Of a stretch of 64,000 bases of DNA, positions 8,361 to 16,119 are shown piece by piece. Both the position numbers and the translations under genes were made by a program. The stretch comes from Motiliproteus sp041586735 (GTDB lineage: Bacteria; Pseudomonadota; Gammaproteobacteria; Pseudomonadales; Balneatricaceae). The notes below the pieces were generated by a model. The model saw nothing but the letters and a program-made list of their open reading frames with translations, searched no databases and had not been told where the DNA came from. How positions within the stretch are numbered: the first letter of the stretch is position 1; every line of letters begins with the position of its first letter. The stretch covers positions 1-64,000 of the forward strand of contig JBFGZQ010000013.1 in assembly GCA_041586735.1 (NCBI GenBank), in the 5' to 3' direction.

Positions 8361-8957
8361 TTGGACACCAACCCACCCAACCCCAGCCTAAAGCAGCTTA
8401 ATGACTGGCAGCTCGCTGCATTTTGCGCTGCAGTATCGGAACGCCTGCTCCCCAATTATGCGCTGTTTTCGCGAGTTGCGGAGTTCGGCGACGCTCAGGT
8501 ACTGCGCACCGCGCTGGATAAAGTCTGGGATAGACTCAGCAACCGCTGCGGCTCAGTTAATTTTGAAACCCAGATGGAGAAGGTCGACGCGGTCACCCCC
8601 GAGCCCGAGGATTTCGACATGTATGGCGTGTATCCGGCCCTAGATGCCTGCGTCGCACTGATCTCGACCCTGAATCAGATGGTTGAAGCCTCCTACCAGG
8701 ACGCACGACAGATCAGCCAGCTATCCTTACAGAGCATCGAAACCTACCTCGAAGTGGTCGCCGATGCCGAACTCTCAGATGAAGAGCTGGTACGCTTTAT
8801 CAACACCCACCCGCTGATAGAGATCGAGCAACAGTTTCAGGACAAGCTGATCGAGCAGCTGCTGAGCAGCGCCAAAGTCAACCTCGCGCTGCTCGACAGC
8901 ATTCGCCGCGATGCCAACAACGACGGCGTCAGCAACATCGGCATCTGCGACGACTAA
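8361..8957 (+). CDS. yjaG: YjaG family protein (DUF416)
   Basis: A 198-residue cytoplasmic protein of the DUF416/YjaG family. It is recognised by the LNDWQLAAFCAAVSERLLPNY start, VWDRLSNRCGSVNFETQMEKVD and the GVYPALDACVALISTLN segment. The C-terminus ends in an acidic stretch (RRDANNDGVSNIGICDD). No activity has been assigned to the family. Translation appears to begin at a TTG codon (8361), with GGGAG about 8 nt upstream; no ATG fits the family N-terminus. Confidence 0.85.
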   Translation: MDTNPPNPSLKQLNDWQLAAFCAAVSERLLPNYALFSRVAEFGDAQVLRTALDKVWDRLSNRCGSVNFETQMEKVDAVTPEPEDFDMYGVYPALDACVALISTLNQMVEASYQDARQISQLSLQSIETYLEVVADAELSDEELVRFINTHPLIEIEQQFQDKLIEQLLSSAKVNLALLDSIRRDANNDGVSNIGICDD

Positions 8958-9125
8958 CCGCCGCACCCTTCCATGTAGCCAGATGACCTACGTTGCCGGC
9001 AGCCAGAATCAGTACGCGCTAGTCATTCATTCGCCCATCGTCCCATGTTACCGACGCCAAGATGTGGTTAATATGGCCGCATTAGTGCGACTAATAATAA
9101 TTATTGCCCCGACAGAGGATGCACC

Positions 9126-9353
9126 ATGATTTTAGATATACTGGAAACCGCGCTGTTATCCATAGGCTTTACGGTACTTGCCGCTTCTATTTTTCTGTAT
9201 TTGAAACGCACCAGCCACTACAAGGCGATACTGTGCTTCTGGCAGGCGGAGATGGCGCTGAGCCATCGCGAGTTCATCATCAATAGAGTTGGCTTCATCA
9301 TGATGTTCATGGGTATTATGCTGCGCTTTGGCAATTCCTGGATTGCCGCCTAA
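9126..9353 (+). CDS. small membrane protein of unknown function
   Basis: A 75-residue protein with an N-terminal membrane segment (ILETALLSIGFTVLAASIFLYL) and a second near the C-terminus (VGFIMMFMGIMLRFG), separated by a short polar loop (WQAEMALSHREFIINR). An AGAGGA ribosome-binding site lies about 7 nt before the ATG. It is not recognised as a named family. It precedes cysZ by about 60 bp and may be co-transcribed with it. Confidence 0.6.
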   Translation: MILDILETALLSIGFTVLAASIFLYLKRTSHYKAILCFWQAEMALSHREFIINRVGFIMMFMGIMLRFGNSWIAA

Positions 9354-9388
9354 CGAGTCGCCGCTGTCCTGACTAAACAGGATATCCC

Positions 9389-9410
9389 GGGCTCTGCTAT
9401 CGGAGAGCCC
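9389..9410 (+). promoter_or_regulatory. hairpin covering the cysZ ribosome-binding site
   Basis: A perfect 7-bp stem GGGCTCT (9389-9395) / AGAGCCC (9404-9410), with an 8-nt loop, ends one base before the cysZ ATG. The GGAGAG that would act as Shine-Dalgarno sequence lies in the loop edge and 3' arm, so folding would hide it. There is no T run, so it is unlikely to be a terminator. Confidence 0.55.
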
Positions 9411-9411
9411 T

Positions 9412-10155
9412 ATGATTGGAAAGGCTGGAAACCCCTTGCGCGGATCGCAGTATCTGCTGCGTGGCATAAAAATGCTGGCCGAACCGGGATTACGCCCGTT
9501 CATCATCGTGCCGCTACTGATCAATACCCTACTATTTTCACTCGCCATCTACCTGCTCAGCCAGTATTTTTCCGGCTGGATCGACTCCTGGCTGGCGGTT
9601 ATTCCCGGCTGGCTTGGATTTCTTGACTGGCTGTTGTGGCCGCTGTTCGCGCTACTGGTGCTGCTAGGGGTGTATTTTGGCTTTGCACTGTTTGCCAATG
9701 TGATCGCGTCCCCCTTTAACGGCCTGCTCGCGGAGCGGGTAGAGCAACGCCAGCGCGGCATCAACCAGACCGATGACGGCTGGAGGGGGCTACTGGCGTC
9801 GATCCCGCAGGCACTGCTACGGGAGATGGCCAAATGGCGCTATTACCTACCCCGTCTAATACTCCTGCTACTGCTCTCCTTCGTGCCACTGATCGGCCCG
9901 CTGCTGTGGTTTCTGTTCGGTGCCTGGATGATGGCGATTCAGTTCTGTGACTACCCGATGGACAACAATCGAGTGCCCTTCGGGCAGATGAAACAGCTGC
10001 TCAAGCAGCAGCGCCTGAGTGCATTAGGGTTCGGGGGACTCGTGTCGCTGGCGATGCTGGTACCGGTGTTGAATCTGCTAATCATGCCCGCAGCGGTGAT
10101 CGGCGCGACGCTGTTCTGGGTGGAGGAGTATGCCGATAATCAGACCCACGGCTGA
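9412..10155 (+). CDS. cysZ: CysZ-like sulfate transporter
   Basis: A 247-residue membrane protein of the CysZ/EI24 family. It has the N-terminal GAQYLLRG-type motif (here GSQYLLRGIKMLAEPGLRPFI), the ASPFNGLLAERVE signature, and hydrophobic segments near residues 20-45, 65-95, 140-165 and 200-235. CysZ mediates sulfate uptake for cysteine synthesis at the inner membrane. It is convergent with phoR, with 10 bp between stops. Confidence 0.9.
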   Translation: MIGKAGNPLRGSQYLLRGIKMLAEPGLRPFIIVPLLINTLLFSLAIYLLSQYFSGWIDSWLAVIPGWLGFLDWLLWPLFALLVLLGVYFGFALFANVIASPFNGLLAERVEQRQRGINQTDDGWRGLLASIPQALLREMAKWRYYLPRLILLLLLSFVPLIGPLLWFLFGAWMMAIQFCDYPMDNNRVPFGQMKQLLKQQRLSALGFGGLVSLAMLVPVLNLLIMPAAVIGATLFWVEEYADNQTHG

Positions 10156-10165
10156 CACTGAACGC

Positions 10166-11527
10166 TTAAGGCTTGGCTTTACCATCCTCACCATCCTCGG
10201 TTAACGCCCGCTCGGCATCGGGTGTACAGGGATGTTTAAGCTGAAGCAGTCGGGTGGGGAAATGGCAGCGGAAACAGCTACCGCTACCAGGAAGACTATC
10301 CACCTCCAGCACCCCACCATGGCGAATCATAACGTGTTTGACGATCGCCAAGCCTAGCCCGGTACCGCCTTGGGCGCTGGAACGGCCATTGTCGACACGG
10401 TAAAAACGCTCAGTCAAGCGCTGCAGATGATGCGCCTCGATGCCGACACCGGTATCACGGACCTGGTAATGACCACCCTGGTTATCCACCCACCAGCGGA
10501 TATCCACCCGCCCCGTTGCCGGTGTGTACTTAACGGCGTTGGTGGCCAGATTAGTAAAGGCACTGAGCAACTCGTTCTCCTGCCCTAGCAGCAGATAACG
10601 CTCATCCACGTCCAGCTGCAGATTAAGCTGTTTGTCCTGCCCTAGCGCGGAGGCATCCTCAAAGACTTCGCGAAGCATGCGTCCAATATCGATCGCTAGC
10701 TCGTCCACTTGACCGTCCGTAGTTTCGAGCCGCGACAGCATCAACATGTCGGTCACCAGACTACCCATGCGCTTTGCCTGGCCTTCCATCTGCTGCAGCG
10801 CACGCAGCAACGCCGGCTGCTGCTCGCCACACTGATCCTGGAGGGTCTCTAGATAACCCAGAATCACCGTTAGTGGTGTACGTAATTCATGCGAGGCATT
10901 GCCGACAAAATCACGCCGCATCCGTTCCAGCTGATGCAGCCGAGTAACATCACGAATAATCAGCAACCGATCCGACTGACCAAACTCGGTTACCATAAAC
11001 TGTAACCGCAGTCGTGGATTGGCCGGCGAAACCAGCTCTAGCGGTTCGGAAAACTGGCGGCGCTCAAGGTAACGAATAAAACCGGGATCACGGATCAGAT
11101 TGGTGATCGGTTGCCTCAGATCATCAGGGCGTTTGAGCCCCAGCAGTCGCCGCGCCGAGCGGTTCCACCATTCAAGCTCCCCGCGAGAGTCAATCATGAT
11201 CACCGCGTCACGCAACGCCGCGGTAGACTCCTGCACCCGAGCAATCACCTGGCGTAACTTAGCTTCCGATTTACGCTGACGATTCAGCAACCGGTACAGA
11301 TCATCAAACAGCTCGCCCCAGACACCTCGACTTTCAGGCACCTCATGGTGATCGCTGTTACGCAGCCAGGTCATCAACCGAGACATCTGCCAACCATGCC
11401 AGAACAGCAACCCCGCCAGCACCACTACCAACGCCCAAGACACCGAACCCAGCTTCCAGCCGACCACCACCCCCAGCAACAACAGCACTAGCTGGCGCTT
11501 GTATTGAAAATTAGCTGGCTGCTGCAC
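10166..11527 (-). CDS. phoR: phosphate regulon sensor kinase PhoR
   Basis: A 453-residue inner-membrane histidine kinase. Two N-terminal membrane segments (residues ~12-45) form a short hairpin with almost no periplasmic loop, as in E. coli PhoR. A PAS domain follows (AVIMIDSRGELEWWNRSA). The H box is FVGNASHELRTPL, the N box NLATNAVKYTP, and the ATP-lid motifs are RDTGVGIE and GGTGLGLAI. It phosphorylates PhoB when the Pst/PhoU complex signals low phosphate. It lies 73 nt downstream of phoB and is presumably co-transcribed. Confidence 0.95.
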   Translation of the reverse strand: MQQPANFQYKRQLVLLLLGVVVGWKLGSVSWALVVVLAGLLFWHGWQMSRLMTWLRNSDHHEVPESRGVWGELFDDLYRLLNRQRKSEAKLRQVIARVQESTAALRDAVIMIDSRGELEWWNRSARRLLGLKRPDDLRQPITNLIRDPGFIRYLERRQFSEPLELVSPANPRLRLQFMVTEFGQSDRLLIIRDVTRLHQLERMRRDFVGNASHELRTPLTVILGYLETLQDQCGEQQPALLRALQQMEGQAKRMGSLVTDMLMLSRLETTDGQVDELAIDIGRMLREVFEDASALGQDKQLNLQLDVDERYLLLGQENELLSAFTNLATNAVKYTPATGRVDIRWWVDNQGGHYQVRDTGVGIEAHHLQRLTERFYRVDNGRSSAQGGTGLGLAIVKHVMIRHGGVLEVDSLPGSGSCFRCHFPTRLLQLKHPCTPDAERALTEDGEDGKAKP

Positions 11528-11600
11528 CCGTTAACGCTTCCTGTATCGATGAATGGATCTAAGAGGCCGCCAATAGGAGATCACTGATGGCGGGTAGGCG

Positions 11601-12290
11601 CTATGATTGGTTCGAAAACCTATAGCCCGTGCCACGTACTGTCTGAATCAAGGGTGCATATTGATCCCCCAGTGCTTTACGCAGGCGGCGGATATGCACA
11701 TCTACCGTACGTTCTTCCACGTAGACATTGCCGCCCCAGACATAATCGAGTAACTGACCGCGTGAAAACGCCCGCTCCTGATGGGTCATAAAAAAGTTAA
11801 GCAGTTTGAACTCCGTCGGCCCCATCTGCAGCGACTCACCCGCCACAGAGGCGCGGTGCGAAACAGGATCCAGGGTCAGGCCGTTCACCTCGACGACCTC
11901 ATCCTCCCCCCTCGTCGAGTTTCGACGCAGCACCGCCTTGAGACGCGCGACCAGCTCACGAGGTGAAAAGGGCTTGGTAATATAATCATCCGCCCCCGCT
12001 TCCAACCCCTGCACCTTGTTGTCCTCGTCACCCTTGGCGGTCAACAAGATGATGGGAATATCGGCAGTCAGGCTATCGCGCTTCAAGCGTCGCGCCAGCT
12101 CGATACCACTGATCCCCGGCATCATCCAATCCAGCAAAATCAGGTCCGGACGATCATCTACCACCACAACCATCGCCGCTTGGGCGCTATCCGCTTCCTG
12201 GCACTGATAACCGGCCATCGTTAAAGCCAACACCAGCATTTCACGGATCGGCGCTTCATCATCGACGATAAGTACTCGCTTGAGCGACAT
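11601..12290 (-). CDS. phoB: phosphate regulon response regulator PhoB
   Basis: A 229-residue OmpR/PhoB-type regulator. The receiver has the acidic pair (VDDEAP), phosphoacceptor Asp54 (ILLDWMMPG), the switch Thr (LLTAKGDED) and Lys (YITKPFSPRE). The winged-helix DNA-binding domain ends with VDVHIRRLRKALG and TVRGTGYRF. It binds Pho boxes; one lies directly upstream of its own gene, implying autoregulation. Confidence 0.96.
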   Translation of the reverse strand: MSLKRVLIVDDEAPIREMLVLALTMAGYQCQEADSAQAAMVVVVDDRPDLILLDWMMPGISGIELARRLKRDSLTADIPIILLTAKGDEDNKVQGLEAGADDYITKPFSPRELVARLKAVLRRNSTRGEDEVVEVNGLTLDPVSHRASVAGESLQMGPTEFKLLNFFMTHQERAFSRGQLLDYVWGGNVYVEERTVDVHIRRLRKALGDQYAPLIQTVRGTGYRFSNQS

Positions 12291-12334
12291 GAATCATTCC
12301 TCTGAGTATCAGAGCGCCATTACAACCGCCAATT

Positions 12335-12352
12335 ATGACAGCCAGGTTACAG
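12335..12352 (-). promoter_or_regulatory. Pho box upstream of phoB
   Basis: The minus strand reads CTGTAAC-CTGG-CTGTCAT, two 7-mers with a 4-nt spacer. It is followed about 10 nt later by TGTAAT as a possible -10. It sits 45 bp upstream of the phoB start, as expected for PhoB-activated transcription. Confidence 0.8.
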
Positions 12353-12355
12353 CTG

Positions 12356-13240
12356 CTAGCCCGCTAACAAGTAATCCAAAAACAGACCGGCGAACACCAG
12401 ACTACCCACCCAGTGGTTATTCAGAAACGCCTCAAAACAGGCTTTGGGCTCGCGCTCGCGGATCAGATACTGCTGGTAGCCAAACAGCCCTCCGGCCGCT
12501 ACCACGCCCAGATAATAGCTCAACCCTAGCTCCAGCTGGCCGCCCAGTAGCAACAGTCCCGCCAACACCAGCACCTGCAGTCCGGCAACAGCCAGCTTAT
12601 CAGCATCGCCAAACAGCACCGCGGTTGATTTGATGCCGATTTTAAGATCATCATCACGATCGGTCATCGCATACAGGGTGTCATAAGCCACCGTCCAGAT
12701 CACATTGATGAAATAGATCAGCCAGGCTTGCCGAGGCACCTCACCGGTCTGAGCACTGAAGGCCATCAGGATCCCCCAGGAGTATGCCGCACCGAGGATC
12801 ACCTGAGGGAAGTAGGTGTAACGCTTCATAAAGGGATAGATCGCTGCCAGCGCCACCCCGCCAAATGACAGCATAATGGTCTGGGTATCGGTAAACAGCA
12901 CCAAGATAAACGCCAGCACACATAGACTAACGAACAACACCAAGGCTTCGCGGGTGCTGACCCGCCCCGATGGCAGAGGCCGCAACCGGGTGCGTTCGAC
13001 ATGGCCATCAAGATTGCGATCGGCAACGTCATTGATGACGCAGCCAGCAGAGCGCATCAGCACCACCCCCAGTACAAAGATTAGCAACAGATCCCAATCC
13101 GCCCCCCCTTGGGCTGCGACCCACAGCGCCCAGAGCGTTGGCCAGAGCAGCAGATAGATACCGATCGGTTTATTCAGCCGCATCAACTGCACAAAACCGA
13201 CAAGCTTGGCTTGGTTTGGAAAAGGGCTAGCAAGAGTCAT
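12356..13240 (-). CDS. ubiA: 4-hydroxybenzoate polyprenyltransferase UbiA
   Basis: A 294-residue inner-membrane prenyltransferase with about nine membrane segments. The two Asp-rich motifs are NDVADRNLDGHVERTRLRPL (first, about residue 72) and YAMTDRDDDLKIG (second), which bind Mg2+ and the prenyl diphosphate. It attaches the polyprenyl tail to 4-hydroxybenzoate in ubiquinone synthesis. It lies downstream of ubiC on the same strand, forming the ubiCA pair, and ends at the phoB Pho box. Confidence 0.95.
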   Translation of the reverse strand: MTLASPFPNQAKLVGFVQLMRLNKPIGIYLLLWPTLWALWVAAQGGADWDLLLIFVLGVVLMRSAGCVINDVADRNLDGHVERTRLRPLPSGRVSTREALVLFVSLCVLAFILVLFTDTQTIMLSFGGVALAAIYPFMKRYTYFPQVILGAAYSWGILMAFSAQTGEVPRQAWLIYFINVIWTVAYDTLYAMTDRDDDLKIGIKSTAVLFGDADKLAVAGLQVLVLAGLLLLGGQLELGLSYYLGVVAAGGLFGYQQYLIREREPKACFEAFLNNHWVGSLVFAGLFLDYLLAG

Positions 13241-13325
13241 GACTAATTCAATCCATTAGCGGTACCAACGACGTCGCCATCCTGGATAAGCCGCGACAGG
13301 TGCCTGTTGTGATAAGTAGAAACCG

Positions 13326-13856
13326 CTATTGTAACTGCAGCAACTGCGGGAGAAAAATTTCGCTGACCAGCAACGGTTTGTGATCCAACAGAAACACCGA
13401 GCGTCGTGCCCAGGCCCGAGTACCAGAGGCATCGAGCGGCACCCGCGCCGTTTCGATCGCACCGCGCTGCATCCCCGGATCGCTAAATAGCAACTCACCC
13501 AACGGCCGGTTACCCAGGTGAGCCAGCTTACGATGCCGACCGGTCAGGGTGGTGGCCGGAATCAGGCTTCGCGCATGCACCCAAGCCTGACCACAACCCA
13601 ACAAGCGCACTTCGCGCACCAACACCAGCAGACGTGGGTCGATCTGTAGCGCTTGGGCTTCCTCTAGATGGGGGCGCTGCCACCCCTGAGCCACCACTTC
13701 GACGCGGAAGTCCCCGGCTGACAACGCCACCAGCCGCGCCGTTAGTGAGCCGCGATCCAGCAGCCACTGGCTCGGCAGCGCCGCGCAAGGACTGCGTCTA
13801 TAGCTACGCCAACGTACTGTCAAATACGGTCGTGATAGGGGTTGAGGCGAGGTCAA
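13326..13856 (-). CDS. ubiC: chorismate pyruvate-lyase UbiC
   Basis: A 176-residue chorismate lyase converting chorismate to 4-hydroxybenzoate and pyruvate, the first step of ubiquinone synthesis. Family features are REVRLLGCGQAWVHARSLIP, LGNRPLGELLF, ARRSVF and the C-terminal LLVSEIFLP glutamate. The substrate goes to UbiA, encoded about 85 bp downstream. An HU gene diverges upstream. Confidence 0.9.
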   Translation of the reverse strand: MTSPQPLSRPYLTVRWRSYRRSPCAALPSQWLLDRGSLTARLVALSAGDFRVEVVAQGWQRPHLEEAQALQIDPRLLVLVREVRLLGCGQAWVHARSLIPATTLTGRHRKLAHLGNRPLGELLFSDPGMQRGAIETARVPLDASGTRAWARRSVFLLDHKPLLVSEIFLPQLLQLQ

Positions 13857-14022
13857 AGCGGGCCTTTGGGCAAGTTAGCATTATGGCGGAGGCGAAAGGA
13901 TGCTTGATCCGGGATCCGCTTTCAAGATTCAGGCGCTGATTGTGCTGAATTTAGCTTTGCCTTTGCCAAACGGGCCTGATTTAATGGCCCGATCCCTCAA
14001 AAAGGCATACCCAGGAGTAATT

Positions 14023-14298
14023 ATGCAGAAAGCGGACCTGATAGCCCAGATCGCCGAGCAGGCGGGCTTAACCAAGACTCAAGCACAGGCAGCATTGAGC
14101 GCCATCACCGACAACATCACCGATGCCCTGTCGCGCGGTGACTCTGTCAGCTTGATCGGCTTTGGTACCTTTGAGCAGCGTCACCGTGCTGCTCGCCAGG
14201 GTCGCAACCCCCAGACCGGCGCCGCGATCCAGATCGCTGCCGCCAACAACGTCGGCTTCAAGCCCGGCAAAGCCCTCAAAGATGCGGTCAACAGTTAA
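14023..14298 (+). CDS. HU family DNA-binding protein
   Basis: A 91-residue nucleoid protein with the HU/IHF fold: N-terminal helices (MQKADLIAQIAEQAGLTKTQ), the GFGTFEQRHRAARQGRNPQTG arm signature, and FKPGKALKDAVN at the end. The start at 14023 is preferred over long upstream extensions because CAGGAG lies 8 nt before it and the length then fits HU. Which HU paralogue it is cannot be told from this window. Confidence 0.92.
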   Translation: MQKADLIAQIAEQAGLTKTQAQAALSAITDNITDALSRGDSVSLIGFGTFEQRHRAARQGRNPQTGAAIQIAAANNVGFKPGKALKDAVNS

Positions 14299-14323
14299 TC
14301 TCTATCCGCATTGCCATTAACAC

Positions 14324-14358
14324 AGGAGCTTAGCGGTGCTTACCCGCGGCTCCTTTGT
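14324..14358 (+). terminator. terminator after the HU gene
   Basis: AGGAGC (14324-14329) pairs with GCTCCT (14349-14354), with a further inner GCGG/CCGC pairing, and a short T-rich tail follows. It lies 25 nt after the HU stop. Confidence 0.6.
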
Positions 14359-14401
14359 TATCTCTAGCAATTAGCACAAGATGAGGGACAACCCGCCTCC
14401 T

Positions 14402-15121
14402 TTAGCCCTTGACGGTTTTTTTGATCTCCTTCAGGCTGCTGTGGCTGACGTTAACCCCTTTCACCAGATAGATCAGGTGCTGACTGATATTACGACTCAG
14501 ATCGCCAATCCGCTCCAGACTGCGCAGTACCCAGATCACGTTTAATACCCGGCTGATACTGCGTGGATCTTCCATCATGTAGGTGATCAGCGAGCGCATT
14601 GCGGTTTTATAGGCCTCATCCACATCGCGATCCTTCTTCACCACCTTATACGCCATGTCGATATCGTAGCGGGCAAAGGCGGTTAGCGTTTCCGACACCA
14701 TCTCCCGAATCAGGCTACCGATCTGGCGAATCTCATTGTTGCCCCGGGGCAACTCACCTTCGTTGGCTAGCTCTATGGCGTGCCTGGCGATGCCGGAAGA
14801 TTCATCGCCGATCCGCTCCAGATCATTCACCGCCCGACTGATGGCCACGATCATCCGCAGGTCGCTGGCGGCCGGTTGGCGGCGGGCGATGATTCGGGTG
14901 CACTGCTCTTCGATCTCTATATCCCAGGCATTGACCTGCTCATCGGCTTTCAGTGCCCGCTCAGCCAGCACGGCATCGCCCTCCACCAAGGCATCCAAGG
15001 CCTGATGAAGCTGGGTCTCGGCAATGCCTCCCATGGTCATCAGGTGGCTCTTAATCGCCTCCAGCTCGGCGTTGAACTGCTGCGAGATATGGGCAGTATG
15101 TGCATCTTTGTTAAAAGCCAT
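14402..15121 (-). CDS. phoU: phosphate signalling protein PhoU
   Basis: A 239-residue, all-helical protein made of two three-helix repeats, each with the metal-binding ExxD pattern (NDLERIGDESSGIA; RSLERIGDLSRNIS). PhoU couples the Pst transporter to PhoR and represses the Pho regulon when phosphate is plentiful. It is the last gene of the pst cluster, about 60 bp after pstB. Confidence 0.95.
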   Translation of the reverse strand: MAFNKDAHTAHISQQFNAELEAIKSHLMTMGGIAETQLHQALDALVEGDAVLAERALKADEQVNAWDIEIEEQCTRIIARRQPAASDLRMIVAISRAVNDLERIGDESSGIARHAIELANEGELPRGNNEIRQIGSLIREMVSETLTAFARYDIDMAYKVVKKDRDVDEAYKTAMRSLITYMMEDPRSISRVLNVIWVLRSLERIGDLSRNISQHLIYLVKGVNVSHSSLKEIKKTVKG

Positions 15122-15182
15122 CTGTTGCTACCTTATGTCTATATCCTTGGGGTTGGCGATTCCGGGGCGCTGCAGGGCCTGC

Positions 15183-16103
15183 CTAGCCGTAGCGTCCGGT
15201 AATGTAATCTTCAGTCTGCTTCTTCTGCGGTGTGGTAAATAGCGCATCGGTAGCGCCAAACTCGATCAGATCGCCCATGTACATGAACGCGGTATAGTCG
15301 GAGACTCGCGCCGCCTGCTGCATGTTATGGGTGACGATAATGATGCTAAACTCTTTCTTCAGCTCATGGATCAACTCCTCGATCTTCAGGGTCGATATCG
15401 GGTCCAATGCCGAAGCCGGCTCGTCCAGCAGCAGAACCTCGGGCTTGACCGCGATGGTACGGGCGATCACCAAGCGTTGTTGCTGTCCCCCTGACATCCC
15501 CAGCGCACTGTCGTGCAGACGGTCTTTGACCTCATCCCAGAGTGCCGCCGAACGCAGTGCCCACTCCACTGTATCATCGAGTTGACGCTTCTTATTGATA
15601 CCATGAATACGCAAGCCGTAGGCGACGTTCTCATAGATGGTTTTCGGGAAGGGATTAGGCTTTTGAAACACCATCCCCACCCGCCGGCGCAACTCGGCCA
15701 CCTCGACGTTGCGGTCATAAATATTATTGTCGTCCAGCAGAATCTGACCCTCGATACGGCAGAGATCGACCAGATCGTTCATCCGGTTGAAACAGCGCAG
15801 CAGCGTCGATTTACCACAACCACTGGGACCGATAAACGCCGTCACTCGGTTTTTGGGAATATCCATGCTGATGCTATTCAGGGCCTGCTTATCGGCATAG
15901 TAGAGATTCAGATCCCGCACCTGCAGGGTGATCTTCTCCTGCTCTAGGTCCAGCGCATTCGAATTACGGCTGATCGAACGTATATTGATACTATGACTCT
16001 TTTTATTTCGGTCATTTTTATCACGGGCCTGGCGCTCAGATTTACGGTCTATCCGGCTAGGCGCATCGTTGTCGAGTGTTTTGGGGGTTAATAGGGTCGC
16101 CAT
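15183..16103 (-). CDS. pstB: phosphate ABC transporter ATPase PstB
   Basis: A 306-residue ATPase. Walker A is GPSGCGKST, the signature is MSGGQQQRL, Walker B is VLLLDEPASALDP, and the switch His lies in IIVTHNMQQAARV. It powers high-affinity phosphate import with PstA and PstC. The ATPase core begins near residue 57 (KITLQVRDLNLYY). The preceding ~55 residues are a polar, basic extension (RKSERQARDKNDRNKKS) absent from the usual ~258-residue PstB. A shorter start cannot be excluded. Confidence 0.95.
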   Translation of the reverse strand: MATLLTPKTLDNDAPSRIDRKSERQARDKNDRNKKSHSINIRSISRNSNALDLEQEKITLQVRDLNLYYADKQALNSISMDIPKNRVTAFIGPSGCGKSTLLRCFNRMNDLVDLCRIEGQILLDDNNIYDRNVEVAELRRRVGMVFQKPNPFPKTIYENVAYGLRIHGINKKRQLDDTVEWALRSAALWDEVKDRLHDSALGMSGGQQQRLVIARTIAVKPEVLLLDEPASALDPISTLKIEELIHELKKEFSIIIVTHNMQQAARVSDYTAFMYMGDLIEFGATDALFTTPQKKQTEDYITGRYG

Positions 16104-16119
16104 CGTTAATTCAACTCAT

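Noticed and set aside
13256..13498. An 80-codon minus-strand ORF overlapping the end of ubiC.
   Set aside because: It is an out-of-frame shadow of ubiC with a basic, Cys-rich composition and no family match.
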